The notes beneath the pieces were generated by a model. It was not told the DNA's origin. It worked only from the letters and a program-made list of their open reading frames with translations, and made no database searches. Made by a program: the position numbers and the translations under genes. A stretch of 41,849 nt of DNA. Source: a virus. The stretch is taken from the IMG/VR virus record IMGVR_UViG_3300025122_006252, positions 1-41,849 of that record, one strand, 5' to 3'. Positions 15,559 to 23,354 of the stretch are shown here, one piece after another. Position 1 is the first letter of the stretch. Each line of letters starts with the position of its first letter.

Positions 15559-16688
15559 AAATTTATTGCATCCTTTGCGACGCGGCCCATTTTCCAATGC
15601 CCGTAATCTCCTCGGTCGCAAAGAAAAAAAATGCTACATTTCTGAGTCAAGTATCTAACAGTTGGACGTTATCTTCTTTGGCGCCGCTTTTTACCGGCAA
15701 ATTAACATCAGACATAATTGACCATGGTTTGGGGTGGCGGTCCATTACTAAAGAGTCAGTAATAGAAAATAAACAACCATGGTATAATGATGTTATTATG
15801 AACGAGATGCTTAAAAAGGACTGGGATGTACATTATCATAATAATACATATGCATACCAACTACTCTATGGAGATCCTAGAATAAAACAAACATCTACAA
15901 CTTGTTCGGAGGGCGAAGTTGAAAAAGCCGGCGCTTGGAGCGAAAAACGCATTGTTGATTTAATGTTCGGTACCGATGAGAAATCTAATGAATTCAACAA
16001 TAAAGAATTTAATTTTATAAAACAGATGCAAGAAGAGGCGCCCACCAAAAATAAATTTTATTTTATAAAGTATCATCATTTACATACAGCTATTGGAAAA
16101 AAACTTAACATAGAAGAAGCAAATCAAAAAATATTTGATTTAATAGATGCATGGGACTTTAATGAGCCAGATTCATTATTTGTTTTCTTCGCAGACCATG
16201 GAAATTATAGGCTAATTGATCCGTATTGTACGCCGCCACACGCATGGCTAACCTGGGCACTTGTTAAAGATAACACCGAAGATAAAAAAATAAACAAAAA
16301 ATTAATTTCAATAAGAGATTTATATACACTTTTTGCTGATAAAGTTGGCGTTGGTTACGATAAGATAGAAGATATTGAAAATATTTTTAGTCAGCAAAAT
16401 AGAGAGCGCGTGTTTTTTATGGAAGACGGGAGGTCAGTAATTGATAAGTCTTGTTCTACCACTGCATGTGCTATCAAAGCCATAGAGTGGGATGACAAAG
16501 AATATCCAAGCAAGTTCTTACAAGTTTCGTACCACAAGCCTCAAAATCAGTTTATAATGTTTTTATATGACGCCCCAGCGCAAAAATTAGAAATATGTGA
16601 AAACGTCGATATGGGTTTAAAACGAAAATTAATTAATAGATTTTCGTGGATTAATCCATGGATAAAGGAGTACAAAAGTGAAACTTAA
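15555..16688 (+). CDS. Sulfatase/alkaline-phosphatase superfamily hydrolase or transferase
   Basis: A 377-residue protein with the sulfatase-type alkaline phosphatase fold. Asp9 lies in the first strand, SWTLSSLAPLFTG (residues 36-48) is the nucleophile region, and ADHG with Asp214-His215 supplies metal ligands. The nucleophile position is Thr38 rather than the Cys or Ser converted to formylglycine in true sulfatases. Thr is typical of phosphodiesterases and phosphoethanolamine transferases of this fold. No membrane segments or signal peptide are seen, so it should be cytoplasmic. Lying two genes before a phosphonate pathway, it might act on phospho- or phosphono-groups of the glycan; this is inference. 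Confidence 0.65.
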   Translation: MKIYCILCDAAHFPMPVISSVAKKKNATFLSQVSNSWTLSSLAPLFTGKLTSDIIDHGLGWRSITKESVIENKQPWYNDVIMNEMLKKDWDVHYHNNTYAYQLLYGDPRIKQTSTTCSEGEVEKAGAWSEKRIVDLMFGTDEKSNEFNNKEFNFIKQMQEEAPTKNKFYFIKYHHLHTAIGKKLNIEEANQKIFDLIDAWDFNEPDSLFVFFADHGNYRLIDPYCTPPHAWLTWALVKDNTEDKKINKKLISIRDLYTLFADKVGVGYDKIEDIENIFSQQNRERVFFMEDGRSVIDKSCSTTACAIKAIEWDDKEYPSKFLQVSYHKPQNQFIMFLYDAPAQKLEICENVDMGLKRKLINRFSWINPWIKEYKSET

Positions 16689-17229
16689 TTGGAAAAAAAT
16701 TTGGATCGACAAGGGCAAAGCCACTACAGATGATTTACTAGTATTAGACGGGTACGAGAATACAAATATTAACGCTGCTTTTGTTGCTGAGAAAATCCAG
16801 CATGCTTTAGGTGTAGACACCAATTGTAGTGTTTTAGAGGTTGGCTGTGGCGCCGGAATGTTGGCACAATTTTTTAATTGTGATTATACTGGCATTGATT
16901 ATTCAGAAACATTAATTGAAAAACATAAGTTTCTTTTGGGAAATAATGTTTTTATAGCGGATGCTAACAAATTGCCTTTTGACAACAATGTTTTTGATTG
17001 TGTGTTTTCGTATAGTGTTTTTCAATATTTTCCAAGTAAAGAATACGCAAAAAAAACGATAAAAGAAATTTGTAGAGTTTCAAAAGGCCCAGTTTTTATT
17101 GGAGACTTACCTAGAGTTTCACATGATTTAAATCATCTTTTATATACTAAAGAAGAATTTCCAGGCTGGGAGACAAGTTGTGGTTTCTATAATAAAGATA
17201 GGTTTAACATTTATAGGAAAGAAGAATGA
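16678..17229 (+). CDS. SAM-dependent methyltransferase
   Basis: A 183-residue class I methyltransferase. SAM-binding motif I is VLEVGCGAG, followed by YTGIDYS and an acidic ADANKLPFD, then FDCVFSYSVFQYF. It starts with GTG, backed by AAGGAG about eight bases upstream, and overlaps the previous gene by 11 bases. It could methylate a sugar, or the amino group of the phosphonate made next door (N-methylated aminoethylphosphonates are known in nature), but nothing in the sequence fixes the acceptor. It is the last gene before the phosphonate cassette. Confidence 0.8.
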   Translation: MKLNWKKIWIDKGKATTDDLLVLDGYENTNINAAFVAEKIQHALGVDTNCSVLEVGCGAGMLAQFFNCDYTGIDYSETLIEKHKFLLGNNVFIADANKLPFDNNVFDCVFSYSVFQYFPSKEYAKKTIKEICRVSKGPVFIGDLPRVSHDLNHLLYTKEEFPGWETSCGFYNKDRFNIYRKEE

Positions 17230-17285
17230 AAACAATAAAAATTTATATAATTTTGGGAATATATGAAAATATTTGTCATAAATAA
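17226..17285 (+). CDS. Possible 19-residue leader ORF between the methyltransferase and pepM
   Basis: A 19-codon reading frame opens on an ATGA overlap with the methyltransferase stop and ends at a TAA eight bases before the pepM start, next to the AAGGAG that serves pepM. It fills the only sizeable gap (64 bases) in this part of the operon. It may be a coupling peptide, a remnant of a lost gene or chance; the peptide is hydrophobic and unremarkable. Confidence 0.2.
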   Translation: MKTIKIYIILGIYENICHK

Positions 17286-17293
17286 GGAGAATT

Positions 17294-18166
17294 ATGTTAA
17301 AAACAATTAAAGACTTATTAAATAATAAAGAAGAGGTAAACTTAGTGTGCGGCGCTAGCAACGCCATGATAGCTAAATTAGCTGAGAACGCGGGTTTTGA
17401 TGGCGTATGGCTCTCTAGTTTCGAGATGCACGCATGGAATAGATTTCCTGATGCCTCGATATTAAATGCTGCTGATTATGCCGACGCGATTAGCAAAATT
17501 GCCGATAGAATCAATATTCCAATACTAGTAGACGCCGACGAGGGCGGCCCAAGCGCGATTAATACAATAAGAATGGTTAGAGAATATTCTAAAGCCGGCG
17601 CCTGGGGAGTTTGTATTGAAGACAACCCCTCTCCCAAGAGATGTTCGTTTTATGGAATGAAAAAAGAACTTGAGAAAACCCCGACAACAGTAGGTAAAAT
17701 TAAGGCCGCCCTTGAAAAAAATAATAAAGATGGTTTTGCGGTTGTTGCAAGAACCGAAGCTTTAATTCAGGGCAGGGGAATTGATGTTGCCATTGAAAGA
17801 GCAAAAGCTTATACAGAGGCCGGCTGCGACGGCTTTTTGATTCACAACAAAAATAAAACACCAGATGAAGTAATGAAATTTTGTGATAGATATCATAAAG
17901 AGAACTTAACAACTCCCCTGGTTATTGTACCAACAACATATAATCAAATGACAGTTAATCAAATGAGAAATTGCGGCGTAAGTTTGGCCATATACGCAAA
18001 TTATTCTGTCAGGGCAACCGTTAAGGTTTTACAGAAGATGTTTCAAAGTGTTATTGAGTCTGAAACTCTTTCTGCGGGCAATGATTTTGTAGTGCCAATG
18101 ACAGCCATTTTTGACCTCATAGCGGTGGATGAAATGAAAGAGAACCAAGAAAAATATGGTTCATGA
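17294..18166 (+). CDS. pepM: Phosphoenolpyruvate mutase (first step of phosphonate synthesis)
   Basis: A 290-residue member of the PEP mutase/isocitrate lyase superfamily. It would rearrange PEP to phosphonopyruvate, forming the C-P bond in the cytoplasm. Visible are the metal-binding DAD at residues 80-82, the gating loop at 109-118, and later VVARTEALIQGRG and VIVPTTYN, which match PEP mutases. The usual gating-loop signature EDK-x5-NS reads EDN-x5-CS here (Asn111, Cys117), while the lysine before the last pair (Lys115) is kept. Isocitrate-type lyases have a Cys-Gly-His at this place, which is absent. The four genes downstream are the known next steps, making mutase much the likeliest function. 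AAGGAG precedes the ATG. Confidence 0.88.
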   Translation: MLKTIKDLLNNKEEVNLVCGASNAMIAKLAENAGFDGVWLSSFEMHAWNRFPDASILNAADYADAISKIADRINIPILVDADEGGPSAINTIRMVREYSKAGAWGVCIEDNPSPKRCSFYGMKKELEKTPTTVGKIKAALEKNNKDGFAVVARTEALIQGRGIDVAIERAKAYTEAGCDGFLIHNKNKTPDEVMKFCDRYHKENLTTPLVIVPTTYNQMTVNQMRNCGVSLAIYANYSVRATVKVLQKMFQSVIESETLSAGNDFVVPMTAIFDLIAVDEMKENQEKYGS

Positions 18167-18551
18167 GCTTTTTGACACACTAATAGAAGAGGGCTATAAT
18201 TTTTTTACTGGTGTCCCAGATAGCGTCCTTAAAACATTCCAGAATAAAATAATCTCATCAGAGTTTGATAATATAATAGCCACTCATGAGTCGCAAGCAT
18301 TAGCAATTGCTTTTGGCGCCGAACTAGCAGGTAAAAAAACATGCGTATATCTTCAAAATTCTGGTTTGGGAAACGCTATTAATCCTTTAACAAGTTTGTG
18401 TATTCCTTTTGATGTAAGGCCTTTATTAGTTATAGGCCACAGACACACGTTGCCTCAACACAAGGTTATGGGCGAGACCGACGAAAAGCTTTTAAATTTA
18501 ATTGGATATAAAAATTATATTCTGGTAAAAGGTGAAAATAATGTTAAGTAG
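18156..18551 (+). CDS. Phosphonopyruvate decarboxylase, PYR-domain (alpha) subunit
   Basis: A 131-residue protein equal to the N-terminal half of phosphonopyruvate decarboxylase. GVPDSVLKTF opens the TPP-dependent PYR domain, Glu45 in THESQA is the glutamate that activates thiamine diphosphate, and VYLQNSGLGNAINPLTSL is a hallmark segment. It would pair with the next gene product to convert phosphonopyruvate to phosphonoacetaldehyde, the irreversible step that pulls the mutase reaction forward. Most Ppd enzymes are single chains of about 370-400 residues; this one is split, as sulfopyruvate decarboxylase ComD/ComE is. It overlaps pepM by 11 bases. Confidence 0.87.
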   Translation: MVHELFDTLIEEGYNFFTGVPDSVLKTFQNKIISSEFDNIIATHESQALAIAFGAELAGKKTCVYLQNSGLGNAINPLTSLCIPFDVRPLLVIGHRHTLPQHKVMGETDEKLLNLIGYKNYILVKGENNVK

Positions 18552-19005
18552 AAAAGAGGCTATAGAATATGTTTTCGGTAAACACGGGGAGCAGTCAGTT
18601 TATGTGACAAACACCGGCTTTCTTTCTAGGGCGATATATAATCTATACCCGGGCAATAAAAATATTTTGTACATGCAAGGTAGTATGGGTTTATCTCCTG
18701 CGATTGCTTTGGGGATAGCAAAAAATACAACAAAAGACGTCATTGCTTTTGTTGGTGACGGATCACTGCTTATGCACTTGGGGATCACGCATACAATAAG
18801 AGATGAAAATTTAAGCAATTTATATGTTTATGTTCTTGATAATAATTGTCACGAATCAGTCGGGGAATATAATTGCGCCAACTTAGAGGAAAATTACCCC
18901 GGCGTAGCTAAAATATTACAGATCTCCAATGATGGCAAATCGCCACGCGTTGCTCTAGAATGTAAAACCAACATAAAACAGTTTAAAGAGTTTATAAATG
19001 GATAA
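18541..19005 (+). CDS. Phosphonopyruvate decarboxylase, TPP-binding (beta) subunit
   Basis: A 154-residue protein equal to the C-terminal half of Ppd. The thiamine-diphosphate/metal motif starts at Gly72-Asp73-Gly74 and ends at the NN of LDNNCHESVG (Asn101-Asn102). It completes the active site with the alpha subunit. The ATG at 18541 is chosen over the GTG at 18532 because AAAGG lies just upstream of it. It overlaps the alpha gene by 11 bases in a different frame, with its own ribosome site, so the split looks genuine rather than a frameshift error. The last eight bases overlap the transaminase gene. Confidence 0.87.
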   Translation: MLSRKEAIEYVFGKHGEQSVYVTNTGFLSRAIYNLYPGNKNILYMQGSMGLSPAIALGIAKNTTKDVIAFVGDGSLLMHLGITHTIRDENLSNLYVYVLDNNCHESVGEYNCANLEENYPGVAKILQISNDGKSPRVALECKTNIKQFKEFING

Positions 19006-20008
19006 TATTTTGTTAAATCCTGGACCCACCAACACTTTAGATAGTGTAAAAAATATTCAAACTAAATATTCAGATACATGTCACAGAACTGAAGAGTTTT
19101 TAGACTTGTTGGTAGAGACTAAAATTAATTTGCTTCGTCGGTTTAGCCTAGATGCTTCTTTTGATAGTTGGAATGTTTCTATCTTTGGGGGTTCTGGCAC
19201 CGCAGCGATGGAAGCTTTAATTTCTTCTCTTTTATCTAAAACAAATATTATAATAGCAGGAGAGTATGGAAAAAGAGCCGCAGAAATGATGTCACTGTAT
19301 AATATTGAAACAAAAAAATATTTTCCCAAAACAGAGAGTGATATATTAAAGATAAATTATAATACTTGGTTTTCTTCTAATCTATACTTTGTTGAAAATG
19401 AAACCACAACAGGGGAAAAGTTTTCTTTAGATGCAGTAACAAAAGTTTTTCCTAAAAGTAGATTGTACATTGATGCAACATCCGCTTTTGGCGCAACTAA
19501 CTATACAAAATATTTGAGCAATATTGATGCAATATCGTTTTGTTCAAACAAGTGCTTGCAGTCAACGCCGGGTTTAGGAATTGTAATTTGGAGAAAAAGG
19601 CTGGAAGTTTTCAAAAAAAGCTATTATTTAAACCTCGGTAACTATAGAAATAAAAAAGATTTACCATTTACGCCACCGGTGCAATCAGTCGCCGCACTTA
19701 ATTGCGCTCTAAAGATGAGCACATTAACTGAAAATGAAATGAACAGGCGCCGCGACCAATTGATTAGTGATTTACAGAAAAGCGATATTAAATGTATAAA
19801 TGAAAGACCCTCCAATTCGATTATAGGATTTGTTCATCCTAATAAAAACTACGAAGAACTAAAACATTTTTTAAAAAAAAGGAATATAATAATATATAAT
19901 GGAATAGAGAATATTAAAAACAGCTTTAGAATATCGACAATGAGCGTTAAATTCAATGATAAATATGATTTCATATTAGAGGCTCTAAATGATTCGTGTA
20001 TATATTGA
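18998..20008 (+). CDS. phnW: 2-aminoethylphosphonate:pyruvate transaminase
   Basis: A 336-residue fold-type I PLP enzyme of the PhnW family. It opens with LLNPGPTNT, has a GGSGTAAMEA cofactor loop, and Lys185 in FCSNKCLQSTPG is the Schiff-base lysine with the family's SNKC-[IL]-Q context. Although usually studied as a catabolic enzyme, the reaction is reversible. Beside PepM and Ppd it would aminate phosphonoacetaldehyde to 2-aminoethylphosphonate (AEP), probably using alanine. It is slightly shorter than typical members of about 360 residues. It overlaps both neighbours (8 and 20 bases). Confidence 0.88.
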   Translation: MDNILLNPGPTNTLDSVKNIQTKYSDTCHRTEEFLDLLVETKINLLRRFSLDASFDSWNVSIFGGSGTAAMEALISSLLSKTNIIIAGEYGKRAAEMMSLYNIETKKYFPKTESDILKINYNTWFSSNLYFVENETTTGEKFSLDAVTKVFPKSRLYIDATSAFGATNYTKYLSNIDAISFCSNKCLQSTPGLGIVIWRKRLEVFKKSYYLNLGNYRNKKDLPFTPPVQSVAALNCALKMSTLTENEMNRRRDQLISDLQKSDIKCINERPSNSIIGFVHPNKNYEELKHFLKKRNIIIYNGIENIKNSFRISTMSVKFNDKYDFILEALNDSCIY

Positions 20009-20405
20009 CATGGCAGCCGATTTATTTCATGTTGGACATTTGAATTTAATATGTCGTGCCAAGAGATTAGGAGACTACCTTATTGTAGGCGTACATTCAG
20101 ATAAAGATATTGGGAGTTACAAAAGAACACCAATAATAAATGAAAAAGATAGATATGAAATTATAAAAAGTTGTAAATATGTCGATGAAGTTATAGAGAA
20201 CGCGCCATTGAATATTTCTATGGAGTTCATAGAAAAAAATAAAATAGACATTGTAGCGCATGGTGACAATTTATCGCCCGCAGTCAAACAGCAACATGCA
20301 ATTCCTATGAAGTTGAATATAATGAAATATCTCCCCTCTACCAAGGGGATATCTACAACTGAAATAATTTCTAGGATAAAAAACGTGGAACCAGAAAATG
20401 AATAA
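19989..20405 (+). CDS. pntC: AEP cytidylyltransferase (PntC-like)
   Basis: A 138-residue nucleotidyltransferase of the small cytidylyltransferase class. HVGH at residues 14-17 is the CTP-binding HxGH, followed by GVHSD, a RTPIINEKDRYEII helix and the ISTTEII signature at 121-127. By itself it could be a glycerol-3-phosphate or phosphoethanolamine cytidylyltransferase. Directly after an AEP synthesis set and just before a LicD gene, the best fit is the PntC role, CTP plus AEP to CMP-AEP. Its first 20 bases overlap phnW and its last eight overlap the next gene. Confidence 0.82.
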   Translation: MIRVYIDMAADLFHVGHLNLICRAKRLGDYLIVGVHSDKDIGSYKRTPIINEKDRYEIIKSCKYVDEVIENAPLNISMEFIEKNKIDIVAHGDNLSPAVKQQHAIPMKLNIMKYLPSTKGISTTEIISRIKNVEPENE

Positions 20406-21837
20406 TTATTCGAACATAATTGACATCCCCGGAGCACTGGAAGGTATTGAAAATTATGTCGTGATCAAGAAATCAGATTATTTTCCAAACTATTATGATT
20501 TTAACGATGTTGACATTTTTTGTAGTAATCGAGAAAGCTTTATTAAAAAGCTAAAAGTTAATTTATCAAAGCAAATAGGAAGTGAATTTCGTGTACATGT
20601 TACCAAAAAAAAATATAACACTCACGTTGATATTTTCCCCCCGGACGCAAATAGATTAAATTTAAGGTTCGATGTATATGATTCTTTTCCGTATCAAAAA
20701 TTTTATACTAACCCACATTATTTTTTGTACATATTACATAATAAAAAAACAATTAAATATAGCGATATAGAAATACTGCTTCCATGTGATTTGGATGATA
20801 TTATTATAAGATTTTTTGAATGGAAGGAAAAGCCAGAAAAAACAAAGCACCTACTTTATGTAAAGAAACATTTAAAAGAATACCCGAACTTCATTAAAAC
20901 TGTAAAACAATATACCAATATATCAGAGCGCTCTCTAGACGTGCTTAAATTTAATTCTACTACAAGATATGATAATTTTATAATTTGGGGGAATGGTATA
21001 CCTTTTTCCCCTCAAATAGTAGAAATGATAAGAGAAGATCCTAATTTCGATATCATTACAATGAAAAGATTTCATACTGGTGATATGGGCACATTTATTA
21101 AAAAAATATACGATTGTGACCCCTATCCATGGGAGCATCTTGTCGCCAAAACACAATATTTATTAAAAAGCAAGCAAGAAATAATTTTTATTTTAGTTAA
21201 AAACAAAAACCCCAAAGAGATAGTCAAAGGAAAAGGAGAGTTTGAACACCTAGAGTGCACTAATGTTATTAATTTAAAAATAGCCATTAGGAACATGTTT
21301 AATCCAAAATGGACTCCCAACCGCACGTTGGCCCCATTAAACCCAGGCGTTTCGCACGATCATTGTATCCATGGGTCGGATCACGAAGGGCAAACGGAGC
21401 ATATTTTAAATGTTTTAGGATTACGTAGTTTAAATTTTTACAAAAGAAATGAAGAAAAGGATTATTACTTTCCCTATCACATAGACTATGTTCTTCCTGA
21501 AATAGTAGAAAAAAATATAAATGAATTACGAGCAAACATAATAGACGTCGGCCCGATACCAATTGAAAGCACGCCTCATTTTAAGTATGTTTGTGGGAAG
21601 AAAGAAGAATATATAAAATATTTTTATAACAACTTTGGGACAAAGCTGTGCGAAGATCATTTCCCGGAGAGCTTCGATAAATTAATTAACAATTTTAATT
21701 TTGACTATAGGCGCGTTGACGGAAGGGAAAGCGCCCCCATAATAAGCTCAACCAATGTTATTTTAGATGGTGTCCATAGGCTAGCCATTATGAAAAAGTT
21801 AAATCATAACAAAGTTAAGTGTTTTCAAATACAATAA
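20398..21837 (+). CDS. Unknown protein in the phosphonate cassette (nucleotidyltransferase-like N-terminus, ParB-like C-terminus)
   Basis: A 479-residue protein of no known function. Residues about 1-170 suggest a nucleotidyltransferase fold from two short acidic motifs (NDVDIFC near 40, HVDIFPP near 80) and a DDIIIRFFEW helix. The middle holds a His/Asp-rich segment with HDHCIHGSDHEG (about residues 319-330). The last 40 residues include SSTNVILDGVHRLAIMKKL, like the DG-x-HR box of ParB/sulfiredoxin-type NTP-binding domains. Its coupling on both sides, PntC by an eight-base overlap and LicD by a 12-base gap, ties it to CMP-AEP use. It might be a second transferase, a kinase-like activator or an acceptor-modifying enzyme. 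Very AT-rich. All function is inference. Confidence 0.6.
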   Translation: MNNYSNIIDIPGALEGIENYVVIKKSDYFPNYYDFNDVDIFCSNRESFIKKLKVNLSKQIGSEFRVHVTKKKYNTHVDIFPPDANRLNLRFDVYDSFPYQKFYTNPHYFLYILHNKKTIKYSDIEILLPCDLDDIIIRFFEWKEKPEKTKHLLYVKKHLKEYPNFIKTVKQYTNISERSLDVLKFNSTTRYDNFIIWGNGIPFSPQIVEMIREDPNFDIITMKRFHTGDMGTFIKKIYDCDPYPWEHLVAKTQYLLKSKQEIIFILVKNKNPKEIVKGKGEFEHLECTNVINLKIAIRNMFNPKWTPNRTLAPLNPGVSHDHCIHGSDHEGQTEHILNVLGLRSLNFYKRNEEKDYYFPYHIDYVLPEIVEKNINELRANIIDVGPIPIESTPHFKYVCGKKEEYIKYFYNNFGTKLCEDHFPESFDKLINNFNFDYRRVDGRESAPIISSTNVILDGVHRLAIMKKLNHNKVKCFQIQ

Positions 21838-21849
21838 GGAGAATATAGG

Positions 21850-22491
21850 ATGAGTTCGTTATATGATAGAGAGAGCACAGGAAAATGGTTTGGCACTAAA
21901 TATGAAAGAGCATACAACCAAGGAAGGTTGCGATCCACAAAATTACGAAAAGAAAATTTATCAATTTTAAATAAGGTTTTTAAAAGACATGATATCAAAA
22001 TGTTTTTAATGTATGGTACACTGCTTGGCGCCGTCAGAGATGGTGATTTAATAATAAATGATCGCGATGATGATGTAGGCATTTTATTGAAAGATAAAGA
22101 GAAATTTACAGATGAAGTAATGTCAGAATTAATTGATTTAAATTTTGAGTTGGTAAGAATTTCTAATCATGGAACAGACGTTCGAAGAAAAGAATTCGCC
22201 GGAGAAAAAACAAACGGCCACAACCATTCAATAACGCTTGGTCGCAATGAAATGAGTATTGATATATGTCTTTTTTCTGAGTACTCAGAAAATCAATATA
22301 TGTATTATCTCCCCACGATCCTTTTGGACAAAAGATATTTAGATAACCTTGAGGTGTTAACTTTAGACGGGGAGCCATACAACATTCCAACAGATTCTAA
22401 ATATTTACTTGAAGGCATTTATGGTAGCGATTGGCAGACTCCCCAATCTAATAAGTGGTGTACGAGCTGTAATGTAAAGTGGAGACGTTAG
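21850..22491 (+). CDS. licD: LicD-family phospho(no)diester transferase
   Basis: A 213-residue LicD protein. MYGTLLGAVRDGD (residues 54-66) followed by the acidic RDDDVGI (72-78) is the family's metal/nucleotide site, and YLLEGIYGSDW near the end is also typical. LicD enzymes move phosphocholine, or in PntC-linked systems AEP, from a CDP/CMP carrier onto sugar hydroxyls. With PntC upstream, the likely donor is CMP-AEP and the acceptor a sugar of the glycan built by this locus. AAGGAG stands about seven bases before the ATG. No membrane segments, so transfer would occur on the cytoplasmic side. Confidence 0.85.
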   Translation: MSSLYDRESTGKWFGTKYERAYNQGRLRSTKLRKENLSILNKVFKRHDIKMFLMYGTLLGAVRDGDLIINDRDDDVGILLKDKEKFTDEVMSELIDLNFELVRISNHGTDVRRKEFAGEKTNGHNHSITLGRNEMSIDICLFSEYSENQYMYYLPTILLDKRYLDNLEVLTLDGEPYNIPTDSKYLLEGIYGSDWQTPQSNKWCTSCNVKWRR

Positions 22492-22523
22492 TTTTATGAA
22501 GACTCACGAGATAGAAGAATAAA

Positions 22524-23330
22524 ATGATTACTTGCCACGGAGGCGGCCGCCTAGGCAATCATATGTTTCGTATTGCGGCAACATTAGGATTGGCATATAA
22601 AAATGGAACATTCGCTGTATTTCCTTATTTAAATTTTCCTTCACCTTGTGGCCGCACTACTTTAAGTTATTATTTGAAAACAATATTTCATTCTTTAAAT
22701 AGAAGCGGAGATCACAACATTTTTACTTATGAATTTCAAGAGCCGCCCTATACTAGCACGATTTATCATGAAATTCCTTTTATAGATGGTATGATATTGC
22801 GTGGCCACTTTCAGTCATATAAATATTTTGATTTTTGTAGAGATTTGATTATTAATAGCTTTAAATTACCAGAGTATATGATAGAAGAAATGGATAAAAA
22901 ATATAAGCACATTCTTAAGGCCGATACCACGTCAATACACATTAGAAGAGGAGATTATTTATCTTTAGTCGGCATTTATGAGATACTTGGTGTTGAATAT
23001 TATAAGCAAGCGCTTAAAATACTAGGAGATAATCAAGAAATTGTAGTTTTTAGTGATGATATTGAGTGGTGCAAAACAGCTTTAAACTTTATACCAAAAG
23101 AAAAGATTCACTTTATTGAAGGTGAAGAAGATGTTTGCGATCTTTATTTGATGTCCAAAGTAAAAAATAATATAATTTCTAATTCTACATTTTCATGGTG
23201 GGCCGCGTATCTAAATGAAAACAAAGATAAGAAAGTTATTGCACCATGGAGTTGGTTTGGCCCCAAAAGAGTTTCATGTAACTATAAAGAAACTGCTGAT
23301 TTAATACCAGAAAACTGGATAAGAATATAA
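22524..23330 (+). CDS. Alpha-1,2-fucosyltransferase-like (GT11)
   Basis: A 268-residue GT11 transferase. GGGRLGNHMFR near the start and HIRRGDYL (residues 139-146) form the GDP-fucose binding signatures, and NSTFSWWAAYLN is the third conserved block. It would add L-fucose, or a related 6-deoxyhexose from a GDP donor, to the glycan. GDP-mannose dehydratase follows directly, consistent with a GDP-6-deoxyhexose donor. The ribosome site is weak and a 32-base gap precedes it. Confidence 0.87.
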   Translation: MITCHGGGRLGNHMFRIAATLGLAYKNGTFAVFPYLNFPSPCGRTTLSYYLKTIFHSLNRSGDHNIFTYEFQEPPYTSTIYHEIPFIDGMILRGHFQSYKYFDFCRDLIINSFKLPEYMIEEMDKKYKHILKADTTSIHIRRGDYLSLVGIYEILGVEYYKQALKILGDNQEIVVFSDDIEWCKTALNFIPKEKIHFIEGEEDVCDLYLMSKVKNNIISNSTFSWWAAYLNENKDKKVIAPWSWFGPKRVSCNYKETADLIPENWIRI

Positions 23331-23354
23331 GGAACATAAAAGGAGGTTTTTAAA

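Noticed and set aside
17278-17285. CATAAATA before pepM as a late promoter
   Set aside because: One mismatch to the late consensus and so close to the ATG that transcription would start at or inside the coding region.
17294-18166. Reading the pepM gene as methylisocitrate or isocitrate lyase because of the loop Cys
   Set aside because: The lyase Cys-Gly-His is absent (Cys-Ser-Phe here), the rest of the protein follows PEP mutases, and the next four genes are the phosphonate pathway.
18156-19005. Single ppd gene broken by a frameshift error
   Set aside because: The break falls exactly between domains, the second frame has a proper ATG with a ribosome site, and overlap coupling is the style of the whole operon. 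Read-level confirmation would still be useful.
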